From positions 56,331 through 120,330 of the forward strand of contig JACCGJ010015157.1 of assembly GCA_013407085.1 (NCBI GenBank): DNA of 64,000 nucleotides, written 5' to 3'. This stretch comes from Atriophallophorus winterbourni (lineage: Eukaryota; Platyhelminthes; Trematoda; Plagiorchiida; Microphallidae). This document shows, piece by piece, positions 1 through 12,469 of this stretch. The notes under the pieces were generated by a model. That model did not search any database. It saw only the letters and a program-made list of their open reading frames with translations, and was not told where the DNA came from. Every line of letters starts with the position of its first letter. Position 1 is the first letter of the stretch. A program made the translations under genes and the position numbers.

Positions 1-2090
1 CTTCATGAAGAATTGGAAAAATAAACGTGAAACTAAGTACAGTTTAGCATTGTAAATATTAGTGTTAACTCATTTATGTTCGAACACCACTAGCTTCGTA
101 GTAAGAACAATAAAGATGTGATTTTTTATGGAACAACCGCAAATTCATCGTTACAGCTTTGCTATTTTCTTACTGCGTGTTCCTCGATTCTACGTGCAAG
201 TACCTTCTGCTTTTTCGAACGTGCAGTAAAAACTCAAAAAAGTTTTCAAACTTTTCCAGTTTCGCACTTTTTATGAATTTAGTATGCCACTCATTTATTA
301 TGAATTCTCGCATCTCTCCTTTTGTTGCGACGTAATGTTCACAGATATATGAGCACCAGAATTCAACTTGTTATATTCGCTTAGATACCTCAACCAGACA
401 CACAATATTGAAATAATATTTTACTTCGCTTGTTACGACAAGTGCCTTTCTGCAACTGTAAACAAACCTCAAAAACAGATTGCTCGCCTTAGTGTACTGC
501 GTTGTACGTCGAATCCCAAATCTCCTATTGCTTCTGACATGTGTTTTTAATGTTTCCTGTTTTATAGATCGAAGGATTGTTCACCAAATCTGATGAACAT
601 TAACCACCCTAGACTGCAAACCCTGCTATAATTGAGGGTGAAATTTCAGTCGTTCAAAAATTGCACACCCACCAACCACTAATAAACTAATCCTTATTTC
701 AGAACACAACTTTCAAGAATATTGACTACGATCATCAAACAGCCTGGACGATTTAGCTGTTCTTGAATTTCAATACATTTTCGGCACGAATCATGGAATC
801 AAATAAACAGAACTTTGTGAAAAGCTTTAATCGTATTATTTCTAATGCGCGTGATGTATTTATTATTAACATTTGAATTACGCCGCGGCGTTGAATGTTA
901 TAAGCATATCTAATGCGGTAGATAAGTCACAGATCTCAAGGATTCGAGGAAGCACCGAAAAATATAAAAAATAAAAGCAAAAGCGGATGAAACTAAACAA
1001 GTTGAGCGTTTAAACCACATATATGTAGATGGGGTAAATCCACGTGTGAGATGGAGAAAATGTATGTAAATCAGAATTTTTTGGATTAAAATATCAAGAA
1101 TTTCACCAGGCTCAATAAATGTCTGCTTCGTGGTTAACCTATTAGCGACTGAGAACATAACTCATCAAACATAATCAAAATTATCAGCTTCACGTTAATA
1201 CTAAATTTCTTTTCGATTGAAGTTAACCGGAAAATAATTTGACAATCCATCAACAATGGGTTTTAATTTGAGCCCTGTTCTAACCCTCTGTAAATCTTTC
1301 ATCCTTTAACATAATTAGGTTACGACTGTTCTCCTGTTAGCGTAATTATACGCTGGGATATTAACCTCTGGAAATATGGAATGGGTACAAGAATCGAATA
1401 TTCAGCCAGAACAGTTGCAGGTACTGGTGGTGGCGTGGTGCATATGGGAAGTGAATATGAATACGTTGCTGAACGCAGATGAAACGATTCCGTACGTAGC
1501 AGCCTAAACCATTAGCTATAAATTAACAAGAATATGTCTTAGTAACAGTCAACTGCCTAGCGAAACGGATACAGCTATTTTCATTTTCAGCGGTTCTGGA
1601 GCGTATAATAAGCGTAGAAATCATTAAAAATTTCTAGCAGATTGCGTTATATGGAATTCAGGCGGATTTTTAAACTACTAAGTTGCAAATGTTTAGAGTC
1701 ATTAGCGACCTGGAGTTCTAATTGGTATAGCGGACCTTGTTGTCTTGAGTTGCGTCTGCATGAATAATAGTTTAAATTATCAACAAAATCTGTTGAGTTA
1801 AAACGCCACCCCTTCCGGTTTAATTATTCAATCTCATTTAATTTATTTGTAAAGATAAAAATGTGCACACACGAAGCTCTGACTCAAATGGCTGAAGTTG
1901 TGTCACTCTATTTCTAAAAGAATATACAGATTCTTCTTGCACTTAATCGCAAGAAATAACATAACACAAAAGTATTTGACCCCGATAAAATCATAATAAA
2001 TACCGCCCATTTGCTTGAATATATATACCGTTGCTGAGCAAGCTGCAAGACGAGAGTTCACTTATATGTTTTGTTCATCTTGAACATATC
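1..2090. other. Intergenic, nothing recognised
   Basis: AT-rich DNA with only short open frames (60-82 codons) that have no recognisable motif, no splice-site series and no similarity to the repeat families found elsewhere in the window. No gene is supported. Confidence 0.6.
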
Positions 2091-2099
2091 GTGGGTGGA

Positions 2100-2580
2100 C
2101 AAAGTATGGAATGCTGAAGTGCTTTCTAAAGCTGGTCTAAAGAGTGTGTTTATTCTGCTAAGGCAGCGCCGTCCACGTTGGCCTGGTCACGTCTACAGTG
2201 AGTTAAATTCAAGATGTCGACCGGACTTGCGGTACAAAGACGTTTGAAAAAACAAATGAAAGCTCTTGGCGTTGACCCCACGAGTTTGAAAAAACTTGCT
2301 CTGGACCACTCACTCTGGAAAGCGTCGTCTGCAAGATGAGGAGAAGCAGATACAGCTCTTAGCTGCTGAAGGCGAATAACGCTACCGGCGTGCAACTGAC
2401 GCCAATCGAACGAGTACTGCCTATGGTTGCGAGCGCTACGGGAGAGATTGTTCCTCCCGAATCGGAATGTTTAGTCATTCGAAACACTGTGCAGCATGAA
2501 ACCATAATGCGCTTATCATGTACATCCATGGTCGATATCGTACGAAGGAGGCCGACAACAACAAAAACATTCTACTTCTA
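2100..2580 (+). mobile_element. LINE 3' end fragment (WLGHVxR / Cys-finger family)
   Basis: The plus strand encodes, across several frameshifts, the C-terminus of a non-LTR retrotransposon ORF: a 'LLRQRRPRWPGHVY' block, then 'RYKDV', then a cysteine/histidine finger that ends 'SSRIGMFSHSKHC'. The same order occurs in the fragments at 9470-11300, 21570-22590, 36370-37260 and 41160-41500. The copy is 5'-truncated and frameshifted, so it is dead. Superfamily placement (RTE/Jockey-like) is inference from the RT of the longer copies. Confidence 0.7.
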
Positions 2581-2584
2581 AATT

Positions 2585-3470
2585 AATCTATTGTTAATAT
2601 TTTTCATGAATTTGACTTTTTGCGATAGAATTCGTCATATGAATGCAAAATTTAAGGAAGTATTTAAACAAAAATTTGACACCTATTTATCCAAAACTAT
2701 TTTCTATACTTGTTGTGGCTAATGTCCCTTTTTAGCTTGTTACAACCTTAATCACCGATTGTATAAAGTCAAACAATGCCTAAAATTTATCTAGGCTTGT
2801 CATGTTCGCTCAAACTGAACCCACACGTCGTATATTAACCTGAATTTATTATCATGCAAGCTTCCTTGATGTCGGCTTTACTTAAACAAAATGAGCGTGG
2901 TCACCTATATACAGCAATCCAACGTGTATATGGTTCCAGTTTGGCCTGATCTGTTTGGCAGAATTGTTTATTTGAATTATATTCAGAACATATCTCCCCG
3001 TGATTGGGCAAAGTAACGTTCATTATAAGTAATCGGGGGAACTTTAATTTTCTTAGTCGCAAGTGAACGCTTCAGCAGCAACTGCGACTACCCAAAATAA
3101 AAGAAGATATGGTTATCTTCACGGATCCAGAAATGCTGCATCAACCTATGCAAAAAGGTTTTAGTGATTTGCCATGTAAGCTTCTTTTCCATGCTCGCTT
3201 GCCAAGAAATTTTCAAAAAAGATTTGCATGCAATAAACTCAAATCATTGTATTTCGTTAAATTAAACCTTATTCCTCATATTTCATGTCATGGAATCGAG
3301 AATCTTGGTTAGATATACATTGGAAAGTATTGCATTATCCAACTGTAGAATCGCCCAGACATTCTAGATTACCGTTGCGATCAAATATTGCTGGGTAATT
3401 TTGACGATATTACTACTTATGTTTGACTAGTAGGCAACTTCTTCGAATTGAAACAGAATGGGTACGGGTT
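2585..3470. other. Intergenic, nothing recognised
   Basis: AT-rich DNA between two LINE fragments. The longest plus-strand frame here, 67 codons at 3109-3312, has no motif, and no flanking splice structure was seen. Confidence 0.5.
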
Positions 3471-3479
3471 TGTCTTGAT

Positions 3480-4120
3480 CAGAGGGGATTTGGGGATAAG
3501 CTTCCATTTAAAAAAGTCTCTAATGGCGACAGTTTCAACTGGAATGCGTTACTTGGAGTGTAAGATCATGACTGTATCTCGGGAGACTAGAACCATTTTT
3601 GAATAGGTGCAAAATGGGGTGGTAAACCCTATGGATCCTTTGGTGTGTCCAAATAAGGTCACCTCTTATGCACATGTGCTCGAGAGTACTCAATCCGAGT
3701 ATATAAAACCGCTGCTCAAAGGTTAGGTTATACAATCCGGTAACCACTTTTGTTGCCTTACAATCAATTCTCTAGAGCAGCGAGATGTCTTTTTCCAACT
3801 AAATTGACCAATCTTGTGCTGCTTATTCCACGACGAGGTGTATATGTATGTGAAAACGTTTACCAAATAGGGCGACGAGAAATGTCCTAAAATTCGTCTG
3901 ACTAAGACGAGTATGATGCATACACGCATATAGACGGTCTCGCACTGCAGACTGTTTTTCAAAACTCCGCATACGCAGATACGAAGATATTTCTTTGATG
4001 TACTCCACCCAAGTATTTGACTGCCAAGTGCGTATGGGAAGGGGAAAGGATTTTGAAACTGTAATATTTTGCACATGTGGTAATTGAAAGACTGCATGTT
4101 TTGAAATGACCACGGGTGCA
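3480..4120 (-). mobile_element. CR1-like LINE C-terminal fragment
   Basis: Overlapping minus-strand frames (3535-3747, 3723-4097, 3823-4113) spell the C-terminal domain seen in the clearer CR1-like copies: 'GLYNLTFEQRFYILGLSTLEHMCIRGDLI' matches the 'GLCNVPYTERLRRLGL..RRIRRDII' block of the copy at 27604-28074. Frame changes show decay. The RT core is absent, so this is a 5'-truncated insertion. Confidence 0.7.
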
Positions 4121-4129
4121 GCTAATTAG

Positions 4130-4570
4130 GTTTGCTCGTAAAACTAGTGCTAGGAGGGCACCCTCCTAACGAATACAACAAGCTGGATTACCTGATCGAC
4201 CAAAGTTCGCAACGAAGAGAGATTGCAGTTGGGTAAGCCATGTTGCACCTTGACAACAAATCTCATCTTCACTAAATTCAGATTGTCTGACTCGGCCATG
4301 ACAACCAACTTCCGCCGTTCCCATTATGCACTTTCCCACGATTATGGTGTACCATCAAACGTTCACTCTGTTGTTGCTATATAAATACAAACCGTGTCCA
4401 CGGTCAAAACGCACACACTGGGCATTTGGAACTTGGACTCCCGATCAACGTTCCATTTCAGCCTTGTTCTGTTTTCCTGAATTTTAGGTTATGAACAACG
4501 CATAGATTGATAGAACGCAACGACCGTCTCTGCTGCAACATCGACGATAAAACCATCATAACAATTTGGC
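4130..4570 (+). repeat. Possible 5' LTR/leader of the Gypsy element
   Basis: A TATA-like string (TATATAAATA, 4378-4387) lies about 180 bp upstream of a 'TTTGGCGACGGG' string at about 4564, which resembles the junction between LTR end and primer-binding site in Gypsy elements. A gag-like reading begins just after it. I found no matching 3' copy after 7900, so the LTR limits are not established; the call rests on position and promoter-like sequence. Confidence 0.35.
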
Positions 4571-4599
4571 GACGGGAATAAAAGAACCCAGCAAAACGA

Positions 4600-5500
4600 A
4601 CTGGCAATCACAGCAGAAGAATTGAACTCAATACTTTAGCAACAGCAACGCTAATTTGAAGAAACTCAAGCCCGTTTGATGCAGACTCTTTTGAAAAATC
4701 TGAGTGTCAAATCCGAAGACATGAAGACGGATGTACAAAACCCAGCGGTGGATGCAATCATCAACAGTATCCCAAAATTAAATTACGCCCGATAAAGCGG
4801 TTTTACCGTCGAATCTTAATTCACGCGTTTCAAGGATATTTTCCAATCCGAATTCAACAACACTGATGATGGCGGAAAAACGAGACTGCTGCTGAGAAAC
4901 CTGGGCATCTTGGAACATGAGAAGTCTATCAAGTTCATTTTGCCGAAATCCTCAAGTTCATTTACTTTTGATCAGATTGTACAATTTTTAGAGGAAATTT
5001 TTTGTGAACTGTCTTCTTTGTTTAATAGGCAATATAATTGCATGAAATTGGTCAAGGAGTATTGAGACGTTTTTGTGACGTATGCAGGGAAAGTTAATAG
5101 AGCATGTGAACGGTTCAAGTTCAAAGATATGACTGAAGACCAATTTCGCTTGTGGTTTGCATTAGAAAAAGACCAATACATTCGCATGAAACTGTCGAGG
5201 CTTGATCACGACCTGAACATCAACATGATGTGAATCACAACGGAATGCCAGAGACCGCTAAATTTGAAGCGCGGTACTGCATTGGTCGAATAAAAACCCT
5301 GCCAGAACGAGCCGGTGGTTTTAGCCGTCAAGCACCGAAGCAGCAGCCAGATTGGTCAACGACGCGATCAAGACGCCAAGCCCCCACCCAAGTGTTGGCA
5401 ATGTGGCGAATGGCATTTTGTGTGTCATTGCCCATTCAAGAAACACCGATGCCGTAGGTGCAACAGAAAGGGGCATAAATAAAATTACTGCCAAGCGAAC
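4600..5500 (+). pseudogene. Gypsy gag remnant with two zinc knuckles
   Basis: The plus frame reads a glutamine-rich, helical N-terminus followed by a capsid-like stretch, broken by several stop codons. Two retroviral-type zinc knuckles follow at about 5390-5480: 'CWQCGEWHFVCHC' and 'CRRCNRKGHK' plus a later Cys, separated by the basic 'PFKKHR'. This paired arrangement is typical of mag/K02A2.6-like Gypsy elements. Gag would coat element RNA in particles. Internal stops make the copy non-functional. Confidence 0.75.
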
Positions 5501-5639
5501 TATTTTAATCAGAAATCTGTGTTCGATCATTTCTATAACAATAATTATCAGTCATATCCCGCCTTCACAACCTTCCACGGGGATGTCAGAAATCGATGGA
5601 TTTATCTTACTGTAACTCAAAATGGCACACCAAACAGTT

Positions 5640-5730
5640 TTCAAGTTGACACGGCCTCCGACATCACTATGATATCGGAAAACACTTAGAGATCGGTTGG
5701 CAAACCAGCAGCAATCCCGTCAGTCATGTT
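5640..5730 (+). pseudogene. Gypsy aspartic protease active-site remnant
   Basis: Directly after gag the plus strand reads 'FQVDTASDITMISENT', the D-T-(A/G)-S flap-and-active-site block of retroelement proteases, which cut the Gag-Pol polyprotein. A stop codon follows within a few residues. Only the active-site block can be recognised. Confidence 0.65.
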
Positions 5731-5779
5731 GCTCGCAGCGCATCTGTAGGAAGGTTAAATATCTTGGGCCAGATAGCCT

Positions 5780-6190
5780 GCTGTTTTGCCTTTAAAGACA
5801 CAAATTCAAGGTGTTTGTAACGTGTCAAAACATCCAAACTTGAATCTCTTTGGTCGGGATTGGCCTGAAAATTTGTGGTTGCTTGATTTTCCACTGAACA
5901 GTGTGTGCAATGCTGTGAAACAATCGACAGATGACTGGGTAAAGCAGATTCAGCTCAAATTTCCGAAAGTCTTCCAAGATGGCCTTGGATATTGTTGGAA
6001 AACTTCAGCAAAGCTGACTTTGAGGAAGTCCTCAAACGCGTAAACGAATATGGCTTTCGTTTACGGGCCGAAAAATGTGAATTTTTCATTGAATCTATAT
6101 GATATGTTGAATTTATCATTGATCGTTATGGTCGACGGCCGGACCCATCAAACATTGATGCAATTCAGAAGACGCCACCACCACATGATA
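5780..6190 (+). pseudogene. Gypsy reverse transcriptase remnant, catalytic core deleted
   Basis: The plus strand reads 'LNLFGRDWPENLWL' (linker before RT) and 'FPKVFQDGLGYC', and soon after jumps to 'FEEVLKRVNEYGFRLRAEKCEFF', the block that normally lies after the YxDD motif. The central fingers/palm sequence, including the catalytic aspartates, is missing. I infer one internal deletion near 6000. The 'GRRPDPSNIDAIQ' connection sequence follows with a stop inside. It cannot make cDNA. Confidence 0.75.
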
Positions 6191-6194
6191 TCCT

Positions 6195-6645
6195 ATCAAT
6201 GACATAATGAAGAAGGATATCCCTTGGATATTGTCTGAAGAGACCCAAAATGCTTTCGAGAAGGTAAAACCGATGCTGACCTCAGAACTTTTACTGACAT
6301 ATTACGACCCAAAGCTGCAATCGTTCTAGCCTTGGGCACTTTTAGATACGGAATCGGTGCAGTTATCTCGCATGTCTTCAAGGATGGAACCGAAAAAGCC
6401 ATTGATCACATAGCACGGTCACTCACAACAGCTGAACGGAGTTACAGTCAAATCGAGAAAGAGGCGCTTACCATCATCTTCGCGGTCGAGAAATTTCATA
6501 AGTTGCTATATGGCCGGAAATTCACACTTCTGACGGATCATATACCGTTACTTTCCATTTTTGCATCAAGAAAGGCATTCCTATCTACACAGCAAACAGG
6601 ATACAATGACGGTCAACCATCCTGTTGGGCAATAAATTCATAATA
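6195..6645 (+). pseudogene. Gypsy RNase H domain remnant
   Basis: An open stretch of 103 codons (6332-6643) carries a Gypsy RNase H: 'IGAVISHVFKDGTEKAIDH', 'ARSLTTAERSYSQIEKEAL' (with the conserved catalytic Glu) and 'FTLLTDHIPLLSIF'. In the family this domain removes the RNA strand during reverse transcription. The preceding part (6195-6330) is in other frames with stops, and the last part drifts into a stop, so the domain is broken. Confidence 0.8.
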
Positions 6646-6762
6646 AAGTACATCTCCAGCGGGAAAGTCGGACAAGCCAATGCACCCTCAAGACTGATAA
6701 CAGAAAACATTATAGAAAAAGACACGGTGGCCTAAACAACTCTGAATGCTGAGGTCAGCTGT

Positions 6763-7870
6763 TTGCTCTCCACCACGACGAAGCTAACGATAACATTTGA
6801 CCAAATTCGAGAGGCAACATTAGAAGACCCCGTACTCCAAAAGGTATTTGAATCTCATAAATCCAGATGGCCGGAAGCTGTGCAAGACTTGAAAGTACAA
6901 CAATTCCGAAAGTGTCAGCATTCCCTTTTAATCATGGATGAGTGTCTCATGTTTACGGATAGAGTGGTAATTCCAAAAGAATTCTGTTCGGCCGTTCTCA
7001 AACAATTCCACGCAAGTCATCTCGGAATGCCCTGTATGAAGGCGCTAGCCCGCAGCTTCGTGTACTGGCCTCTTATGGATTCTTACAGTAAAAACCTGGT
7101 TCTCTCGTGTTCTAAATGTCCATCAGCTTTGAAAACACCGACAAATTGTGAACTGCACTCATGACATACTCCCACTGAAACCTGGTCAAGAATTCACTTG
7201 GATTTCACGGGCCCAGTGAACGGAACATCTTATTTCCTACTGGTGGACTCACATAGCAGATGGCCATAGATCTTCCCCTCACCTGAACACAACAACTCGG
7301 ACAACAATTAGGAAGCCGCAAGAAACGTTCTCCCAATTTGGTTATCCAAAGGCATTGGTGACCGATAATGGAAGACAATTCACGTCCATTAAGTTCGACT
7401 CATTTTGCCGACAGCATGGAATGAAGCACATTCGCACACCTCCATACCATCCACAATTAAAAGGACAGGTGAAGAGGTTTGTGGACACCTTCAAGCGATG
7501 AATGCTCAAAGCAGCAGGGGAATGGAATACGGAAGAATTTCTGCAGAATTTCTTGATGTTCCACCGTATCACACCAAACTCTAACGTACCTGGAGCCATA
7601 TAACCTGCGGAAGTCATGCTTAGGCAAATACGAAGAACAATCTTCGATGTCATGCGACCAAACAAAGTGGTGTATGGCGATAAAACCTCAAATGGAAGCC
7701 CAATGCAACATATATCATGGTGCAGAACCCGGGAAATTCATGGTCGGACAAAACGTCCTCGACAAGGATTACCGTGTTGATAAAATCTGATGGAACCCAG
7801 GGAACGTTAGCAAGATCATGGGTCACGTTTGCTGCGAAGAAAAATGGATACGACATGCAAACAAACTAAG
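6763..7870 (+). pseudogene. Gypsy integrase remnant
   Basis: The N-terminal HHCC zinc domain is intact in 6763-7164 ('FHASHLGMPCMKALARSFVYWP', then 'SCSKC'). The catalytic core continues in other frames: 'IHLDFTGPVNGTSYFLLVDSHSRWP' (first Asp), 'FGYPKALVTDNGRQF' (second Asp) and 'PPYHPQLKGQVKRFVDTFKR'. In the last block the usual catalytic Glu of 'GQxER' is Lys (GQVKR). With several stops as well, the enzyme is dead. The family's role is to insert element cDNA into chromosomes. Confidence 0.8.
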
Positions 7871-8337
7871 GGCGCCTGATGCAAAATGGAATATTGTCCG
7901 CGGAAATGTTTTATGAATATTTCGAGTGACTTAGTACTCATGAGTAGTCACAAATACAGAGAACAAATTCACTGCCACGTCAAATTTATGCTTAAAGTGA
8001 CAACGAAATAAAATTTGGACTGGGCAGCCGCATTTTGAGTTCAATCCAAATGATATAAAGTGTTAAACGAAATGCTCTCTGATGATCGACTGAAAAATAT
8101 CAGTGAAATTAAAAGCCAAATACGAATATACTTCAGTGGTTTCTGCTGAGTTTAAGTTTGTAACATAAATCAAATTTGATTAAATTAAAGTATTTTTTCA
8201 GGGTTATGAATTGAAATATTCAAAAAATGATGACGCACGCTAGATCTCGAGAGAAAAATAGATTTGAATCGCTTCCTGAATCAGACCATTTGTGATACCA
8301 TAAATTACCCCTCGCATTTAACATCACAACAGGTTTT

Positions 8338-8560
8338 AGGTTATTTTCCATCATCGGGTTAAGATACTAAGATGTGGTTTTTCGAGTCTTGATCTAGTGG
8401 TAAAGTGCTAAACAAATTTAGAAATTGTAACAAGTGATAAAACGGGTTGCAACAACTAACCACAGCGTTGAAATACAAAATTAAAATGCGATTTCTAATC
8501 AAGCTCTCATGACTTTTAGAAAAGGCAAATACAGGGTGTTGCTCACACCCATCACACGTA
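8338..8560. repeat. Degenerate remnant of the hammerhead-bearing repeat
   Basis: Short stretches ('CCATCATCGGGTTAAGATACTAAG', read with changes, and 'GGTGTTGCTCACACCCATCACAC') follow the order and spacing of the repeat at 16541-16714. The ribozyme core is not preserved. Surrounding DNA (7950-8330 and 8570-9430) shows nothing recognisable. Confidence 0.35.
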
Positions 8561-9469
8561 CAATATGCCATCTATTTTCTGGTCGTTTTATTGTCAACAA
8601 CTATATACAGCAAAGAAGGGATAGTTTGTGATTTATGTTGTTCATTGGAGCCCTTGTTCAATAATGGATGTGCTGGTCAATTCTGTGTCTTGAGCGTATG
8701 ACCCCAAAACAGCATTGTTCATTTTAAAGACCTCGATTGAACAGAGGATTCGAAAAACAACTCTGTTAACACATTGCTGCCAAGGTAATCTTACAATCTC
8801 TCCACAAAAAGCCAAACATCCAGATTTCATTCATTATAGGATTGCATGTGCCGGATGTGAGCACATAAGAAATGTTAAGCGTCTTAAAAACCTCACAAAA
8901 AATCCCACTTCGATTCATTACTGTATATACCGAGATTCTTTTCACAACAAAGATTTAACAATAACCTTGGTAAAGTATAAAATACTTATCTATTCTACAG
9001 GCCATAAATGCGAACTGAAACTCCATGTAATGATGAGAAAAAGCAAGAAACTAGTTGTTAGTATGTGTGCTGGAACATAGCAACAACATAAACAGGGTAT
9101 ATATAAATTTCTCAAGCACTTGAGCACGGGTCACTAGGAGAACTCCATATTCGTTAGGATACAAAGTATCAATTTCTCTACTAATTTTAACAAAATTGAA
9201 TTTTGAAAATTTACAATTGCGGGTTACTCACGAGTACTATATACATTTAATTTAATAAATGAGATGACTGCGCTCACAATGGCATCATTAAAATTCACCA
9301 TTAAAATTTTTCAATTGGTGGTATCTTGTGCAACACTATAGCATGTATATGAGTGGCTGAACCACAATACTCATGTTTAAATGCATAGCAAGTAGGAAAA
9401 CGTTCGCGAACATGGAATCCGTGTGGTGAACGAGAGTATGCTTAACCACAAGCAGCAGTAAGGTGACTC

Positions 9470-11300
9470 CTGCACAACTAGCTCGCATAGGTACTGTTGG
9501 CCTCCTTCGGTGGATGTCGAGCAAAGATATACATCACAATCACAGTATTTTTTTATCTCGAACCGATTTTCAAATGACTAAACAGTCCGAATCCGGAGGA
9601 ACAATCTCTCCGGCAGCGCTTGCAACGATATATAGAACTCGGTCGTTGGGCGTCAGTTGCACGCCGGCGGCGTGATCTGCGTTCAGCAGCCAAGAGCTGT
9701 ATCTGCTTCTCCCCACCTCGCGGGGTAAATGCTGAGAGCTTTCATATCTCTTTTTCCAACGTCTTTGTACCTGACCAATGATCGACTTCCTGATTGCATC
9801 TCACCATTGATTAGATATTTTGGAATGCAACGATTTTCTATTCTGTAGACGTGACCAAGCCACCAAAGGCGGCGCTGTCGTAGTAGCGTGAACATGCTTT
9901 ATAGTCCAGCTTTTGAAAGCACTTCAGCATATTCACTTTGCCCATTCACGATATGTTCAAGATACGACGGAAGCTTCGTAGATGAAAAGCATCCAGCTAC
10001 CGTTCGTGTCTTGCGTGGATGGTCCAGGTTTCACTGCCGTACAGTAAAGGATTTAGTACACACACGCTGACCTTTGTCTTTTCAGTCAGCTTGCGGTTAC
10101 CCCAAACACGAGAGTTCAATTGGGACAAAAATAACAGCTGCTCTGCAATCCGCTTATCAATCTCCGACGAAAATGTTCATTAAGGACTGGCGGTGTTCTT
10201 GGGAGTAAGCAGTAATGACTGCATCGTCGGAAATCAGCAGGTCACGGATTACACATCCCATACCTTGGTTTGTGCTCTCAACCGGTTCAGGTTAAGAGCA
10301 TGAAACATTTAAAATAGACTAAACCCTACATGCCATAGTGGAACAAGCTTGAGCAGTCTTCGGAAGCAGCCAATAAGATCAAGTATTTCGAAAAGACACT
10401 CGCTGCTGACGTAGTCGAATGCCTTTGTTAACTCAATAAAAAAAGCGTATAATGGCATACGCTGTTCCCGACACTTTTTTTGAAGTTGTCTAAAGGAGAA
10501 GATAATTTCAAAGGTTGATTTTTCCCGGCGGAAGCCATATCGAGATTTCGAGTAAGCCAAAACTTGTAGCCGGATCTTTAAGAGTCTAGAAATCAATTTG
10601 CCTACAACATTCAGAAGGGAGATTCTTCTGTAATCGTTGCAGTCGCCTCAATCACCATTATTCTCAAATAGCGTGATGATCTTCGTGTCTCGCATCTCTT
10701 GTGGGACACTCCTCCTGCCAGCACTGAAGAAGCCAATGGTGAATAGGCTGTAATAATGCTTTGCTACAACATTTGATTAGATCGGGCGGAATGACGTCAT
10801 CAACAGGGGCATTCTCATTCGCTAAGCGGTCGATTGTCCTATTGAGCTCATCAAGAGTATGGGGAGTATCTAGATGTTCAATGTTTGGCAACCACCCAAC
10901 ATTTTGAAGTGCATGCGGTAAAACCGTACTGTCCCTAGAGTAGAGAGAGGAGAAGTGCTCTACTAATCTTCCCATCTGTTGAGTTTTGTCAACAATCGGG
11001 TTACCAGATACAGACTTAATGGGAGGCGTTTTAAGTCTGTTTGGACCAATGGCTCCCTTGATCCCAACATATATACCGTGAAAATTTCCGGTATTCGCAG
11101 CTTTTTGTACACTGAGACTAATTTAAGTCCAATAGTCATTTGTATGTCGTCTTGCAGTCTGTTGGACATTATCTTTAGCTGCTCTTAGAAGTCGTAAGTT
11201 TTCATCAGTTTTATTACCTTTGAACTTCAAGAAGGCTGACGGTTTCTCGTCGAAAACAGCAGTCATCTCAGAGGCTTTTGCTTTGAACCAGTCGCTCGTA
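9470..11300 (-). mobile_element. LINE with RT and C-terminal domain (WLGHVxR family), decayed
   Basis: This is the longest copy of this LINE family here. Read on the minus strand from right to left: a linker 'MGRLVEHFSSLYSRDSTVLPHAL' (10664-10975), the RT fingers/palm 'RYGFRREKSTFEIIFSFRQLQKKCREQRMPLYAFFIELTKAFDYVSSE' (10309-10596; motif A with the catalytic Asp in 'LTKAFD' context), then the C-terminal 'LLRQRRLWWLGHVYRIENRCIPKYLI' (9683-9895), and the 3' terminal Cys-finger near 9480-9650. Frameshifts and stops lie between the blocks. LINE RT copies its own RNA at a nicked target. Family placement is inference. Confidence 0.8.
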
Positions 11301-11309
11301 TTAACGAAA

Positions 11310-12300
11310 CATAATATTGAACCACATGTTTCTAATCAACTGAGTAATTGAGTAAATCTCAAATTTTCCCTTATCAACGTCTTTTGTACCATCAGTTTAA
11401 CCAGTATTTAGGCATCCCCACAATTGTGATTAAATATGATGCACGGTAACAATACCAAATGCTAACCAACTGAGACTGAATGCTGTTCTTGAAATTGAGC
11501 GTGGATGACTGCGTCTTCGATAATACACTCAACGGTTATACATATTCCTTAATTGCACTTATGCTCTGAAAACATTCCGCTTGGACAGCGGTCCGCCAAA
11601 CGCCAACTTTCGGTGAATAATTCCTTTGTCTCGAAATTCCCGTTTTTGCAGCAGAGCGTAAAAACCGACAGAGAGCGGAAAAGTAAACACAAGAGATTCC
11701 GATTTCCGACAGTGGGGTTGAACTGAACTGGAATCAGCTGAGTTTTGAAATGTTTTAATTGTGTCACTCTACAAACGTAAACAGAATCCCTTTAAAATCA
11801 ATTAGAATGACATATCTTGTTTTATAAACCTTAACAGGAGCAAATTGTTGGGGGGAAGACTGCCCACGTTTGTTCTTCCCATCCTCAAACCACGTTTAAA
11901 CACCTAATGCATTCTATCAACGTGGTATCGCAGCAAACGTTACTCTGAGGTCACTCGTAACAGAGATTATTCGACAGATACCACAGCCACTGTCCCCAAA
12001 ATTACCAGTATTTTAGATCGTTCAATAGAAAGCCAGATTAGGAGGTGATTACTGAGCTCAGTTGAGAAAAGTTTGTCTACATGGGCGTTTAACTTTTCTA
12101 ATCCATCTACTACTATAATATGTCATTTTAAAATTAAGAGGAGTATCAAGATGTTAGCAAGTGTTTAGTAGTTTTATAGGATCAATAGGAACCATGATTT
12201 TCTCAGGGAAGAGAAAAGGGAAATTTTGAGCCGATTCGTCTATTTGCCGCAATTTCATCTAAATCATTTCAAACAATAATGGAAGCCAAACTAATCCAAT
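11310..12300. other. Intergenic, nothing recognised
   Basis: No coding motif, splice series or known repeat was recognised. Short frames only. Confidence 0.45.
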
Positions 12301-12313
12301 AGAGCAAAGTGAT

Positions 12314-12461
12314 GTGTTGCTCACATCCCCGAACTTACACATCACTTTGGTCATCCATAGAGCGCCTTGACTACGAAACACTATGTGATTCTGTGTGTGA
12401 ACATCGTGGTTCTTTGTACGAACCCTATGTAACAGTGGCATTCAAGTATAACCTTGTTTAA
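12314..12461. repeat. Rearranged hammerhead-repeat fragments, core missing
   Basis: 12314-12349 matches the outer end of the hammerhead repeat in minus orientation ('GTTGCTCACATCCCCGAA'), and 12400-12461 matches the opposite end in plus orientation ('AACATCGTGGTTCTTTGTAC' through 'ACAGTGGCATTCAAGTATAA'). The ribozyme core between them is absent, and the two ends face differently from the full copies, so an internal rearrangement occurred. Confidence 0.6.
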
Positions 12462-12469
12462 TCCAATAG

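Larger units (their letters stand above)
4600..7910 (+). mobile_element. Decayed Ty3/Gypsy retrotransposon (mag/K02A2.6-like)
   Basis: Gag zinc knuckles, protease, RT remnant, RNase H and integrase follow in the standard Gypsy order on the plus strand, over about 3.3 kb. An intact element of this type is usually larger, which fits the internal RT deletion. There is no envelope-like ORF after integrase. The downstream 40 bp (7905-7945) match the tail of the tRNA-derived SINE seen at 15884-15915, suggesting another insertion at the 3' edge. Clade placement rests on the zinc-knuckle pair and is inference. Confidence 0.8.
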
